From Enterocloster lavalensis (GTDB lineage: Bacteria; Bacillota; Clostridia; Lachnospirales; Lachnospiraceae), in NCBI RefSeq assembly GCF_902364025.1, contig NZ_CABJCG010000010.1, forward strand, positions 185,273 to 249,272: a stretch of 64,000 bases of DNA, written 5' to 3'. Positions 1 through 8,699 of this stretch are shown here, in pieces (the first letter of the stretch is position 1; each line of letters begins with the position of its first letter). Under the pieces are notes generated by a model that worked only from the letters and a program-made list of their open reading frames with translations, was not told the origin of the DNA and did not search any database. The position numbers were made by a program, and so were the translations under genes.

Positions 1-1
1 G

Positions 2-916
2 AGCGCAAAGAACGGGGGAAAGGGGAAAACAGTACGTCTGGTGATCGGTTCCGGTCCTATGGGCGGAGCGCTCTATCCCATCGCAGGCGGAATTGCGGCT
101 ATCATCAATGAACATGTGGAGGGGGGCAACGCCTCCGTGCAGGTCACGGCCGGAGGCATCGAGAACACCAGAATGATCGGCAGCGGTGAGATTGATCTGG
201 GATTGTCCTCAGCTCAGCAGTGTTACGACGCTGTTCACAACAGCGGTATGTACGAGGGAGAGAATTTGCAGTTGAATGTGTTAGGCACCCTGCACTCGAC
301 AGTCACGCAGATCGCGGTGCTTGCGGATTCAAGTTTAAAGGATGTGGAGGACCTGAAAGGGAAAAAAGTAGCCATCGGCGAGGCCGGCGGCGGTGCGGAG
401 CAGCAGTTTAAAGAACTGATTGCTGCGCTGGGCTGGAGTGAGGACGACGTGGATATGGTCTATCTGCCATACGATCAGGCTATGGATCAGCTGGGGGATG
501 GGCTGATCGACGCGGGCGTGGTGTGCTCGGGGATGCCGGCTTCTTCCATCAGCAACCTGGCAAGCCGCCGGAAGGTGCGCCTGTTAAACTTTAACCAGGC
601 AACCCAGGATACCTGGAGTACGTCGGTTGACCCGTTTCTAAATGTGTTTATCCCCATCCCGGCGGGGACTTATGCGGGAATGGACGAGGATATTTACACT
701 GCTGCGGCATATATCCAGCTGTCCTGCCGCTCTGATCTGGATGAGGAACTGGCATATGAAATAACCAAAGCGATCTACGATCATCTGGACGAGCTGTCAA
801 CTTACCATGCGTCGGCGGCAACGATCACGAAAGAATCGGCGCCCAAGATATCAGGAGCAGATTTTAATCCGGGAGCGAAGCGGTATTTCGAAGAAGAAGG
901 ATTGCTGCAGAATTGA
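2..916 (+). CDS. TAXI-family TRAP transporter solute-binding protein, 5' end cut by window
   Basis: Extracytoplasmic binding protein that delivers a small, probably carboxylated, ligand to the TRAP permease encoded next. The frame is open from base 2, and an in-frame GTG at 41 lies inside the mature domain. The visible text starts with the lysine/glycine linker and the TAXI opening strand (LVIGSGPMGG), so the signal peptide and lipobox must lie left of the window. Later TAXI-like features are the GKKVAIGEAGGG loop and a C-terminal helix pair. The gap to the permease is 37 bases, so the two are co-transcribed. The ligand cannot be read from sequence; the downstream enzymes suggest an organic acid. 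The family call is firm, the start is unknown. Confidence 0.9.
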   Translation, partial: SAKNGGKGKTVRLVIGSGPMGGALYPIAGGIAAIINEHVEGGNASVQVTAGGIENTRMIGSGEIDLGLSSAQQCYDAVHNSGMYEGENLQLNVLGTLHSTVTQIAVLADSSLKDVEDLKGKKVAIGEAGGGAEQQFKELIAALGWSEDDVDMVYLPYDQAMDQLGDGLIDAGVVCSGMPASSISNLASRRKVRLLNFNQATQDTWSTSVDPFLNVFIPIPAGTYAGMDEDIYTAAAYIQLSCRSDLDEELAYEITKAIYDHLDELSTYHASAATITKESAPKISGADFNPGAKRYFEEEGLLQN

Positions 917-953
917 TGACAGGAGCACTTTTGGTAAGAAAGGATAATCGATT

Positions 954-2861
954 ATGGGTGCGGTAACAGAAAAGACTTGGGTAAAAGTCCTCTCAGGTAT
1001 CACCATGGCAGTTGCGTTTATGGGGGGCATGCTTCATATTTATAACAGTGCGTTCGGAACGATTTCCGCGTTTCAGATGAGACCGATCCACGTGGGGATT
1101 GTGGGACTGTTGGCAGTGCTGATGGATACGGTCTCCCTGAAAGAGAAGAAGCACAAGGCGTTACATATGATTTTGAACGGATTGATTTTGTTCTGTGTTT
1201 TGGCCGGTATCAGTGAACTGCTGTTTCACTACAGCGAAATCGCACAGAGCGCAGGGCTCACCTCCGACCGGATCACCATCTGCAGCACACTGCTGGTGAT
1301 CAGTATTCTATATCTGACGTCCAGGAAAGTAGGGAAGGCTCTGGCGATTGTCGCGTTGGTATTTATGGCCTATGCATTGCTCGGGCAGTACCTTCCGGGA
1401 ATCCTTGGACATCGGGGATATTCCTATTCGAGAATTATGTATTTCCTGTATGTGAATGGAAATGGCATTTTCGGTGTTCCCATCGACACATCCGCCCGAT
1501 ATCTGGTGTTGTTTATGATCATGGGCGAATTTATTGAACTGAGCGGAACCAGCAAGCTTTTTATGGCGGTGGCGGATTATGTTTCCAGCAAATTGCGGGG
1601 GGGAGCGGCAAAATCGTCGGTGGTTGCCAGCGCATTGTTTGGCTGTATCTCCGGCACGCCCATAGCCAATGTGATGGTGACGGGATCATTTACCATCCCT
1701 ATGATGAAAAAGAGCGGATTTGAAGATGATTTTGCAGCAGGAGTGGAGGCGACAGCGTCCACGGGAGGTCTGATCATGCCGCCGATGATGGGGGCGGGCG
1801 CCTTTGTGATGGCGGAACTTCTGGGGATCAGCTATGGCGCGATTATGGCGGCGGCTGTCATACCCGCCATACTCTATTATTTCTCCATCTATCTGTCGAT
1901 TGACTTTTACGCCTTCAAGCACAAAATCGGCAGAGTGGAGGATACCAATCTGGAAGAGATTAAATCGAATATAAAACGGTATGCGCACACCATTCTTCCG
2001 TTGGTATTTTTTATCATCAGCGTGATTGCGGGATACTCGGTATTCAGAAGCGCGATTATCTGCATCGTCATGACGCCAGTGATCGCAGCCATCCGCAAAG
2101 AGACGAGAATGACGGTTAAAATGGTGGTGGACGGGATTGCGGGTGGTATGAAATCATCGGTTAGCCTGGGAGCTGCCTGCGCTTGTGCGGGCATTATCGT
2201 GGGAATCGTGTCCCTGACCGGTTTTGGATTTTCATTTGCTGAGCTGCTCCGCCTGTTCGGAAACGTACCGATTGTGGCGCTGATCATTACAATGTTAGTC
2301 TGCCTGATTATGGGAATGGGAATGCCGGCGGTGGCCTCCTATATGATTACAGCAACGATTGCGGCCCCCACATTGATCGAGATGGGCTTCCTGCCGGTAG
2401 CAGTCCACATGTTTGTATTCTACTTTTCCGGTTTTTCATCGGTTACGCCTCCGGTTGCGCTGGCCAGCTATGCGGCAGCGGGAATCGCAAGAAGCAATCC
2501 GATGAAAACGGGATGGCAGGCGTTTAAACTTGCAATCGTGGCATTTTTAGCCCCTTACTTCTTTGTGTTCTCTCCTGCGCTGATTGCGCAGACCGGAGGA
2601 TTTGAGCTGTTGACCACGGTTCCATTCGCTCTGATCGGAACATATGCGTTCATTTGCGGTATGCGGGCTTATTTCTGGGGACGGGACTTAAATAATAAAG
2701 GGCTGCGGGCTGTGATCATGACAGGCGGGCTGCTTATGATCATACCGGGAATGGCAACGGATATAATCGGAGTTGGAATGTTGGTGATCGTCTACATTAC
2801 GGAGTATATCATTCGAAAGAGGAGAAGCGATTATGGCAAAGAGAATATTGGAAGTATTTAA
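954..2861 (+). CDS. TRAP transporter fused permease (4TM + 12TM, TAXI type)
   Basis: Sodium-coupled secondary importer membrane subunit, 635 residues, with small (DctQ-like, about the first 140 residues) and large (DctM-like) domains fused as usual for TAXI systems. At least 14 hydrophobic segments are visible. The large domain shows the conserved glycine/proline loops SGTPIANVMVTG, TASTGGLIMPPMMGAGAF and GMGMPAVASYM and the late FSSVTPPVALASYAAAGIA segment. AAAGGA lies 9-10 bases before the ATG. It follows the binding-protein gene directly and overlaps the hydrolase gene by 29 bases, so transport and catabolism genes form one transcript. Substrate unknown. Confidence 0.93.
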   Translation: MGAVTEKTWVKVLSGITMAVAFMGGMLHIYNSAFGTISAFQMRPIHVGIVGLLAVLMDTVSLKEKKHKALHMILNGLILFCVLAGISELLFHYSEIAQSAGLTSDRITICSTLLVISILYLTSRKVGKALAIVALVFMAYALLGQYLPGILGHRGYSYSRIMYFLYVNGNGIFGVPIDTSARYLVLFMIMGEFIELSGTSKLFMAVADYVSSKLRGGAAKSSVVASALFGCISGTPIANVMVTGSFTIPMMKKSGFEDDFAAGVEATASTGGLIMPPMMGAGAFVMAELLGISYGAIMAAAVIPAILYYFSIYLSIDFYAFKHKIGRVEDTNLEEIKSNIKRYAHTILPLVFFIISVIAGYSVFRSAIICIVMTPVIAAIRKETRMTVKMVVDGIAGGMKSSVSLGAACACAGIIVGIVSLTGFGFSFAELLRLFGNVPIVALIITMLVCLIMGMGMPAVASYMITATIAAPTLIEMGFLPVAVHMFVFYFSGFSSVTPPVALASYAAAGIARSNPMKTGWQAFKLAIVAFLAPYFFVFSPALIAQTGGFELLTTVPFALIGTYAFICGMRAYFWGRDLNNKGLRAVIMTGGLLMIIPGMATDIIGVGMLVIVYITEYIIRKRRSDYGKENIGSI

Positions 2862-3936
2862 TCAGTACACGGAACAGATGGGCGACACGATTTTCGGCCA
2901 CTGGATGCCCAGAATGGTGGTTGCCGGGGTAGATATGTGCGACGTTCTGCGTATCAGGGCTCAGAAGCCTGACTGGAACGAGTGGCCGGAACTTTGGGAA
3001 AAACTGGGAGATGAACATCAGAGACGCGGCGACGACAGTCTGGCGGCCGGTCATATGATGACAGCCGGGCAGGCATACCGGATGGCGGCGTTATCGTATC
3101 ACTACGGACACTTTATGCTGTTCGACCGGCCCCAGCTGAAGGAGCGGCTGATGCGCAAGAGTATGGCTGTGCTGGATCGCGGGCTTCCTTATCAGAAATT
3201 TCCGGGGAAACGGTTGTACCTGCAATGTGAGCAGTGGAAGATCCCGATCCTGTTCTTTGAACACCCGGATTCCGCAGGGAGAATTCTACTTTTGACAGGA
3301 GGGGCGGACGCAAATAAAGAGGAAATGCTCAGCTTTGCCGATGTATTTCTGGAGAGAGGGATTTCCGTCTTTGTTATGGATGGACCCGGGCAGGGAGAGG
3401 CTGCCTATATCGCGCCTTACAGAAGATCCATTCATAAAAAGTTTGTCGATACAGCCGTTGAATATATGACCGGACTGGGGTATGATCGGCTGGCCGTAGG
3501 GGGAATCAGCATGGGCGGGCATTTTTGCACCAGAGCGGCGGCGGTCAACCATCGTTTCATGGCGGCGTTTGACTGTGGCGGACCCTATGATATGAGGGAT
3601 TTGGGAACCAAAATGGACGCTTTGTTCATTGGAGACGTGGGTCATGTGCTGGGAACGGATGATTACGAGGAGCTGTTTCAACTGGCAGCCAGCGAGCTGA
3701 CACTGGACGACGTCATTTCAGACCTTACCTGTCCCCTGATGGTGATTCATGGGACGTTGGACCGGATTGTGGATTGCGCTCAATCTTATGAGATTGTTGA
3801 GAAGAGCAATTCCGTGGAAAAGAACCATATCGTAATCGAAGGTGGAAACCACGTGTGCAACAACTATGTGTACCAGTACCGTCCCGTCATTGCGGACTGG
3901 GTGGTTGAAAAATTATCGGCAGGAGGTAAGGAATGA
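2833..3936 (+). CDS. alpha/beta hydrolase, FrsA/DHPON-hydrolase-like
   Basis: A 367-residue serine hydrolase of the alpha/beta fold. It has a helical N-terminal part of about 140 residues followed by the core: oxyanion region LLLTGGADANKE (about 153-163), a DGPGQGEA turn (183-190), nucleophile elbow GISMGG with Ser226, acid Asp310 or Asp314 in HGTLDRIVD, and base His340 in GGNHVC. This layout resembles the FrsA/DUF1100 group that includes the C-C-bond hydrolase of nicotine catabolism (2,6-dihydroxypseudooxynicotine hydrolase). The start is the ATG preceded by GAGGAGA at 8 bases; the gene overlaps the permease gene and shares ATGA with the next gene. Cleavage of a carbon-carbon or amide bond of the imported compound is inferred. 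Confidence 0.8.
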   Translation: MAKRILEVFNQYTEQMGDTIFGHWMPRMVVAGVDMCDVLRIRAQKPDWNEWPELWEKLGDEHQRRGDDSLAAGHMMTAGQAYRMAALSYHYGHFMLFDRPQLKERLMRKSMAVLDRGLPYQKFPGKRLYLQCEQWKIPILFFEHPDSAGRILLLTGGADANKEEMLSFADVFLERGISVFVMDGPGQGEAAYIAPYRRSIHKKFVDTAVEYMTGLGYDRLAVGGISMGGHFCTRAAAVNHRFMAAFDCGGPYDMRDLGTKMDALFIGDVGHVLGTDDYEELFQLAASELTLDDVISDLTCPLMVIHGTLDRIVDCAQSYEIVEKSNSVEKNHIVIEGGNHVCNNYVYQYRPVIADWVVEKLSAGGKE

Positions 3937-4847
3937 AACTTTACGACGATACGGTTTTAAAGGATGCCATTGATATTCACATTCATGTGGGGCCGGATTA
4001 TATGCCGCGCTACGCCGATGCCATCACGCTTGCCGAGGAAGCCAGGGACGCAGGGATGAAGGCGATTGTTGTAAAATGCCACCTCACCAGCACGGTGGGG
4101 GCTGCCCAGGCGGCCTGCCAGGCTGTGCCGGAGGTGAAAACAGTCGGGAGCATCGCGCTGAACGGCCCAGTAGGGGGACTGAACCCCAGAAGTGTAAAGG
4201 CTGCGGTTTTGTCAGGCGCCGGTGTGGTGTGGCTGCCGACGGTGGATGCCCAGTACGCCATGGATAAGGCCGGAGAAGGGCACTGGATCGGCCACTATGT
4301 GAATGGTTCAAACTTCGGATATCCGTGTGCCCTCCTTTCCGTTACGGACGGCGAGGGTCAGCTGAAGGAAGAGGTTAAGGAAATCATTCGGATTTGTAAG
4401 GAATACGATGTCCTGCTCTGCAGCGGTCATATCGGCCCCAATGAGTGCCTCGCCGTGGCGGAATATGCGAAATCCATCGGGTTTAACAAGTTGGAAATCA
4501 CCCATGCGAATGCCTGGTTTGAGGATTTTTCCATCGATGTTCTAAAGCGGCTGGCAGACTGCGGCGCTGTCATCAGCTGCTCGCTGGGCGCTATGGCGCC
4601 CCACAATGGGCGGGAAGATCCCAGGGAAGTAGTGGAGATTATTCGGGAGATAGGCGCCGGGCACGTGGTTTTGATGACGGATTACGGCCAGGTCAACGCT
4701 CCGTCGCCTGCTCAGGGTATGAGGGTTTTTTACTACCTGATGCTCAAGATGGGAATTACGAAAGAAGAGTTGGAATTAATGATGAAGAAGAATCCTGCCT
4801 TTTTATTGGGGTTGGAAGCGGGAAAGGAGAATTCGGATGTATTATAA
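3933..4847 (+). CDS. DUF6282-family amidohydrolase-like protein
   Basis: 304 residues. The N-terminal IDIHIHVGPD is a metal-binding His-X-His start of the amidohydrolase/PHP type, followed by further histidines in VVKCHLTST, LLCSGHIGP and LEITHANAWF and an acidic MTDYGQ near residue 250. This pattern matches the DUF6282 group of predicted metal-dependent hydrolases. The start codon overlaps the stop of the hydrolase gene (ATGA), and the end overlaps the HMGL-like gene by 11 bases, so translation is coupled. A role in the same catabolic route, for example ring or lactam opening or decarboxylation, is a guess from context. Confidence 0.72.
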   Translation: MKLYDDTVLKDAIDIHIHVGPDYMPRYADAITLAEEARDAGMKAIVVKCHLTSTVGAAQAACQAVPEVKTVGSIALNGPVGGLNPRSVKAAVLSGAGVVWLPTVDAQYAMDKAGEGHWIGHYVNGSNFGYPCALLSVTDGEGQLKEEVKEIIRICKEYDVLLCSGHIGPNECLAVAEYAKSIGFNKLEITHANAWFEDFSIDVLKRLADCGAVISCSLGAMAPHNGREDPREVVEIIREIGAGHVVLMTDYGQVNAPSPAQGMRVFYYLMLKMGITKEELELMMKKNPAFLLGLEAGKENSDVL

Positions 4848-6036
4848 AGAAAACGCGTGGTGGGCAAGTCCTTTTAACGACAAGGAGGAGGTACAAAAAT
4901 ACGCGTCGCCGGGTCATCCGGTTACCATTCATGATGCAACTCTGCGCGACGGTGAACAGACTCCGGGGGTTGTATTTTCGCCGGATGATAAACTGAAAAT
5001 TGCCGAGAAGCTGGTAGCGGCAGGTGTGACAAGGATTGAGGCCGGGATGCCGGCCGTCTCCCCGGACGACTTTAAAGCGGTTCAGATGATCAGCTCCCAT
5101 TTCCCAGAAGCGGAAGTTTATGCATTTTCCCGCGCCATGCGAAAGGACATCGACATGGCACGGGAGGCAGGGTGCAAAGGGGTTGTGGTGGAGGTTCCGA
5201 TTGGATATCCGAAGCTTCAATCTCAGTTCCACTGGACGTGGGAGAACGTATTGGAGAAAAGCATCGACTGCGTGAATTATGCACATCAGCAGGGGCTGCG
5301 CGTTGTCTATTTCCCTTACGATACGACGCGGGCGAGGGAGGCGGATTTGGAAAGCCTGTTGAAGGGCGTGATGAAGCACTGTCCTCCTGATTCCGTCGGC
5401 CTGGTAGATACCATGGGCTGCGCAATGCCTCAAACCATCCAGTATATGGTGCGCTGGATGAAGAAGCTGACCGGCAATCTGCCGCTGGAAGTCCACTGCC
5501 ATAATGATTTCGGCATGGCGGTGGCAAATGAGCTGGCAGGCGTTGCGGCGGGAGCGGAGGTTGTCCATGGCTGCGTCAATGGTTTGGGGGAACGGACCGG
5601 AAACGCGGCGGTCGAGGAGCTGATCATGGCTATGAATATCCTGTTGGGCATGGATACGCCCTATGACCTGACAAAGCTGAAAGAATTATGTGAAGTGACG
5701 GAGCGGCTTTCCAATATCTCCTGCGCGCCCAATAAACCCTTTGCCGGAAAGCGCAATTACACCAGGGAGTCGGGAATCGGCGTGGATCTGGTTATCAAGC
5801 AGCCCCTCGCTATGTTTGCCACAGATCCACGGTATTTTGACCGGGAAGCGGAAATTGTCCTGGGCAAAAAAAGCGGTAAAGCGTCCATTTCCTATGCGCT
5901 GGAACAGCTGGGGCTGGAGGCCACCGGAGATCAGGTGACGGAGCTGTTATCGGAGGTAAAAGCAAAGGGTGTGGAGAAGAAAGGGCTGTTGACAATGGAA
6001 GAATTTTCGTTGATAGCAGACAGCATTTTACAGTAA
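4837..6036 (+). CDS. HMGL-like / homocitrate synthase-type acyltransferase
   Basis: 399 residues of the pyruvate carboxyltransferase (HMGL-like TIM barrel) family that includes homocitrate, isopropylmalate and Re-citrate synthases and some aldolases. The motif TIHDATLRDGEQTPGV (about 29-44) supplies the metal ligand Asp and catalytic Arg, and VHCHNDFGMAVANELAG plus VHGCVNGLGERTGN carry the metal-binding histidines and the family signature. The C-terminal leucine-feedback (LeuA allosteric) domain of true isopropylmalate synthases is absent; a short subdomain of about 90 residues follows the barrel. It is placed last in a TRAP transport/hydrolase operon, so either condensation of an acyl-CoA with a 2-oxoacid or the reverse lyase reaction is possible. 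Exact reaction unknown. Confidence 0.82.
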   Translation: MYYKENAWWASPFNDKEEVQKYASPGHPVTIHDATLRDGEQTPGVVFSPDDKLKIAEKLVAAGVTRIEAGMPAVSPDDFKAVQMISSHFPEAEVYAFSRAMRKDIDMAREAGCKGVVVEVPIGYPKLQSQFHWTWENVLEKSIDCVNYAHQQGLRVVYFPYDTTRAREADLESLLKGVMKHCPPDSVGLVDTMGCAMPQTIQYMVRWMKKLTGNLPLEVHCHNDFGMAVANELAGVAAGAEVVHGCVNGLGERTGNAAVEELIMAMNILLGMDTPYDLTKLKELCEVTERLSNISCAPNKPFAGKRNYTRESGIGVDLVIKQPLAMFATDPRYFDREAEIVLGKKSGKASISYALEQLGLEATGDQVTELLSEVKAKGVEKKGLLTMEEFSLIADSILQ

Positions 6037-6232
6037 CGGGACGGGATTCTGCATAAAATTGCATGTAAAAGCTTGCCAATAGATGGATGGTGATATAAAA
6101 TGACTTTTGTAGATATGCAGAGTGAGCATGCGGAGTCTTATTATTTTGGCTTTTTGATTCTATATAATATATGATAACCGGAAAAGGATTGCGAAGGCTC
6201 AGTACGTTGATTTAGAAATTGGAGAGATCAGG

Positions 6233-6892
6233 ATGAAACAATACAAAACAAAGGTTGACCTTATTTACGACATTTTAATCAAAGATATTGAAAGCGGCAG
6301 ATATAAACCGGGGGAGCGACTGGTGATCAGCCAGATTTCAAAGAATAATGAAGTCAGCGATATTCCTGTGCGTGAAGCAATCCGGCGTCTGGAAAGCGAG
6401 GGTTATGTTCAGCTCAATGCCAATTATGGCCCGGTGGTTGGGGATTTTTCGTTAGATCATCTGAATCAGATCTTTCAGATCAAGGCGGTGCTGGAGGGAT
6501 ATGCGGCCCGTCTGGCCTGTGACGTGCTGAATGAGCATGATTATGAAGAACTGCGCAAATACAATGAACGGATTCATCAGGCCGCGGAGAGTGGGAATAT
6601 GAAGCTGTGCAGCAAACTGAATATGGAGTTTCATCTGCGGATTTACCGGGATATACCGGTGACGGAACTGCTGAAGATGATAGAGGAGCTTTGGAAAAAA
6701 TATAGTATTACAAAACGTGTTTTTTCATTGGTTTCGGATCGGGCGGATAACAGCTGCAAAGAGCATGAACAGATATTGAAATTGATGGAAGCAAAGCAAT
6801 ATGACGAAGTAGAGGCGGCGGTGCGCCTCCACAAGCTGACAGCCGGTGAGAAGATGACTGATCAATTACGGGGTCAGAATGCCGGACAATAA
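6233..6892 (+). CDS. GntR/FadR-family transcriptional regulator (FCD domain)
   Basis: 219 residues. The N-terminal winged helix (about 8-75) carries YKPGERLVISQ and the recognition region VSDIPVREAIRRLESEGYV typical of GntR. The C-terminal all-helical FCD ligand-binding domain (about 85-210) has the usual metal-coordinating Asp/His positions (NMEFHLRIY, KEHEQIL). Such regulators usually control neighbouring organic-acid catabolism genes. It lies between the transport/hydrolase operon and the carboxyltransferase gene on the same strand. The 196-base gap in front is A/T-rich with a TATAAT at 6163-6168 that may serve as its -10 box; I see no clear -35 or operator. The effector is presumably the imported compound or a CoA derivative. 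Confidence 0.9.
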   Translation: MKQYKTKVDLIYDILIKDIESGRYKPGERLVISQISKNNEVSDIPVREAIRRLESEGYVQLNANYGPVVGDFSLDHLNQIFQIKAVLEGYAARLACDVLNEHDYEELRKYNERIHQAAESGNMKLCSKLNMEFHLRIYRDIPVTELLKMIEELWKKYSITKRVFSLVSDRADNSCKEHEQILKLMEAKQYDEVEAAVRLHKLTAGEKMTDQLRGQNAGQ

Positions 6893-6948
6893 CAGAACCT
6901 TTGCGTTCCCCGCTTCCCACTGAGAATTTCCGGTGGAAAGGATAAAGC

Positions 6949-8490
6949 ATGATAAAGACAGATGAAATGTTAGCCAGAAAAGCCAGAATACGGGCCGGAG
7001 GCGGCGCAGCCAGGATTGCGGCCCAGCACAATGCCGGAAAGCTGACGGCAAGAGAACGTCTGGAGCTGCTGTTTGATCCCCATACCTTTGTGGAGATCGG
7101 CGCGTTTCGAAGACATCACTGTGCAGATTTTGGTATGGATCAAAAGGAGGCGCCCGGAGATGGGGTGGTCACTGGATATGGCCGCGTGGATGGCCGCCTT
7201 GTCTATGCCTACGCCCAGGATTTTACAGTATTAGGCGGCTCTCTGGGGGAGGTTCACGCCGAGAAAATATGCCGGGTGCAGGACGAAGCGCTGAAGAACA
7301 TGGCTCCGATCGTCGGGCTTATGGATTCCGGTGGCGCCAGGATCCAGGAAGGCGTCAGCGCTCTGGCCGGATTTGGAAAGATTTTTTACCGGAATACGCT
7401 TTGTTCAGGTGTTATTCCCCAGATCAGCGCGATCATGGGACCCTGCGCGGGAGGAGCGGTGTACAGCCCGGCCATAACCGATTACATTTTTATGGTGGAT
7501 AAGACCAGCAATATGTTTATCACCGGACCGGATGTGATTAAGACGGTGACCGGGGAAACAATCACTGCGCAAGCGCTGGGGGGAGCGTCGGTGCATAACC
7601 AGACAAGCGGGGTGAGCCATTTTCTTTCGCGTGACGACCGGTCCTGCCTGGCGGACATTCGAAAATTGCTGAGTTACCTGCCTGGTAATTACATGGAGCA
7701 GGTGCCGGTGAGAAAGACGGGGGATGATCCTGGTCGCCTGGTTCCTGCCTTGGACAAGGTTCTCCCGGAGACTGCCAGAAAATCCTATGATATGCATGAG
7801 ATAATACGTCCGCTTTTGGATCAGGGGGAATTTTTGGAAGTACAGGAAGATTTTGCCAAAAATTTGATTGTTGGATACGGACGTATGAACGGACGCACCG
7901 TAGGGGTGGTGGCAAATCAGCCGAGAGTAGCAGCAGGCTGCCTGGATGTGAGCGCCAGTGACAAGGCCGCCAGATTTATCCGCTGCTGCGATGCGTTTAA
8001 CACGCCGCTCATAACTCTGGTGGATGTGCCGGGATTTCTGCCGGGGGTTTCCCAGGAGCATCAGGGAATCATCCGACACGGTGCAAAGATGCTGTATGCA
8101 TACAGCGAGGCGACGGTTCCGAAGATTACGGTTGTGGTCCGAAAAGCCTACGGCGGCGCTTTCATTGGGATGTGCTGCGGCGCGCTGGGGGCCGATATGG
8201 TATTTGCATGGCCCGAAGCTGAAATTGCAGTGATGGGGGCGGAAGGAGCGGCCAATATTATTTTTAAAAAGGATATCAGCCGGTCTGCGAATCCTCAGAT
8301 GGTGAGAACAGAGAAAATAGCGGAGTATGTCAACAAGTTTTCGGGACCGTATTATGCGTTGGAGCACGGATATGTGGACGATATCATCGTTCCCAGGGAA
8401 ACCAGAACCCGGGTAATCGACGCGCTGGAAAGCCTGGCAGGAAAACGGGAGCGCCTGCCGGAAAAGAAGCACGGGAATATCCCACTGTAA
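6949..8490 (+). CDS. acyl-CoA carboxylase / decarboxylase carboxyltransferase subunit
   Basis: 513 residues, the full length of PccB/MmdA-type carboxyltransferases. N- and C-terminal crotonase-like halves are visible: the first with LMDSGGARIQEG and GPCAGGAVYSPA (acyl-CoA oxyanion loop), the second with PLITLVDVPGFLPG, AYGGAFIGM and MGAEGAANIIF. The enzyme moves a carboxyl group between biotin and an acyl-CoA (propionyl- or methylmalonyl-CoA class). No biotin carrier, biotin carboxylase or sodium-pump subunit is encoded nearby, so partner subunits must be elsewhere. It sits 56 bases after the GntR gene, which suggests joint control with the TRAP cluster, and a hairpin terminator follows. Confidence 0.9.
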   Translation: MIKTDEMLARKARIRAGGGAARIAAQHNAGKLTARERLELLFDPHTFVEIGAFRRHHCADFGMDQKEAPGDGVVTGYGRVDGRLVYAYAQDFTVLGGSLGEVHAEKICRVQDEALKNMAPIVGLMDSGGARIQEGVSALAGFGKIFYRNTLCSGVIPQISAIMGPCAGGAVYSPAITDYIFMVDKTSNMFITGPDVIKTVTGETITAQALGGASVHNQTSGVSHFLSRDDRSCLADIRKLLSYLPGNYMEQVPVRKTGDDPGRLVPALDKVLPETARKSYDMHEIIRPLLDQGEFLEVQEDFAKNLIVGYGRMNGRTVGVVANQPRVAAGCLDVSASDKAARFIRCCDAFNTPLITLVDVPGFLPGVSQEHQGIIRHGAKMLYAYSEATVPKITVVVRKAYGGAFIGMCCGALGADMVFAWPEAEIAVMGAEGAANIIFKKDISRSANPQMVRTEKIAEYVNKFSGPYYALEHGYVDDIIVPRETRTRVIDALESLAGKRERLPEKKHGNIPL

Positions 8491-8520
8491 GTGGTTTTTG
8501 TATAGAGAACCAAAAATGCA

Positions 8521-8560
8521 ATATGGCCTTTGGGAGGAATCCCGAAGGCCATATACTTTT
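8521..8560 (+). terminator. hairpin terminator after carboxyltransferase gene
   Basis: ATATGGCCTT at 8521 pairs with AAGGCCATAT ending at 8554, with GGGA/TCCC extending the stem and a short loop; only a short T-run (ACTTTTG) follows. It closes the catabolic cluster. Confidence 0.65.
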
Positions 8561-8607
8561 GTCAGAACTTCGCAAATATTATGAATTTACCGAAAGAATA
8601 TCGTAAG

Positions 8608-8637
8608 TTGACGTGGACAGTGGCCTCGGGCTATAAT
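8608..8637 (+). promoter_or_regulatory. sigma-A type promoter of choline-binding protein gene
   Basis: TTGACG at 8608-8613 and TATAAT at 8632-8637 are 18 bases apart and lie 60 bases before the start codon at 8700. Confidence 0.7.
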
Positions 8638-8699
8638 GATTACAGATAATAGATCAAATATGTGCAATGGGGGTTGCCCCTTTTAAGGAGGTTATCAGT

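Noticed and set aside
4756..5568. 270-codon open frame on the - strand inside the HMGL-like gene
   Set aside because: Mirror of a strongly coding + strand gene; no start site, His/Pro/Arg-rich text without any domain.
7405..8472. 355-codon open frame on the - strand opposite the carboxyltransferase gene
   Set aside because: Antisense shadow of a conserved gene; composition is typical of reverse-frame reading.
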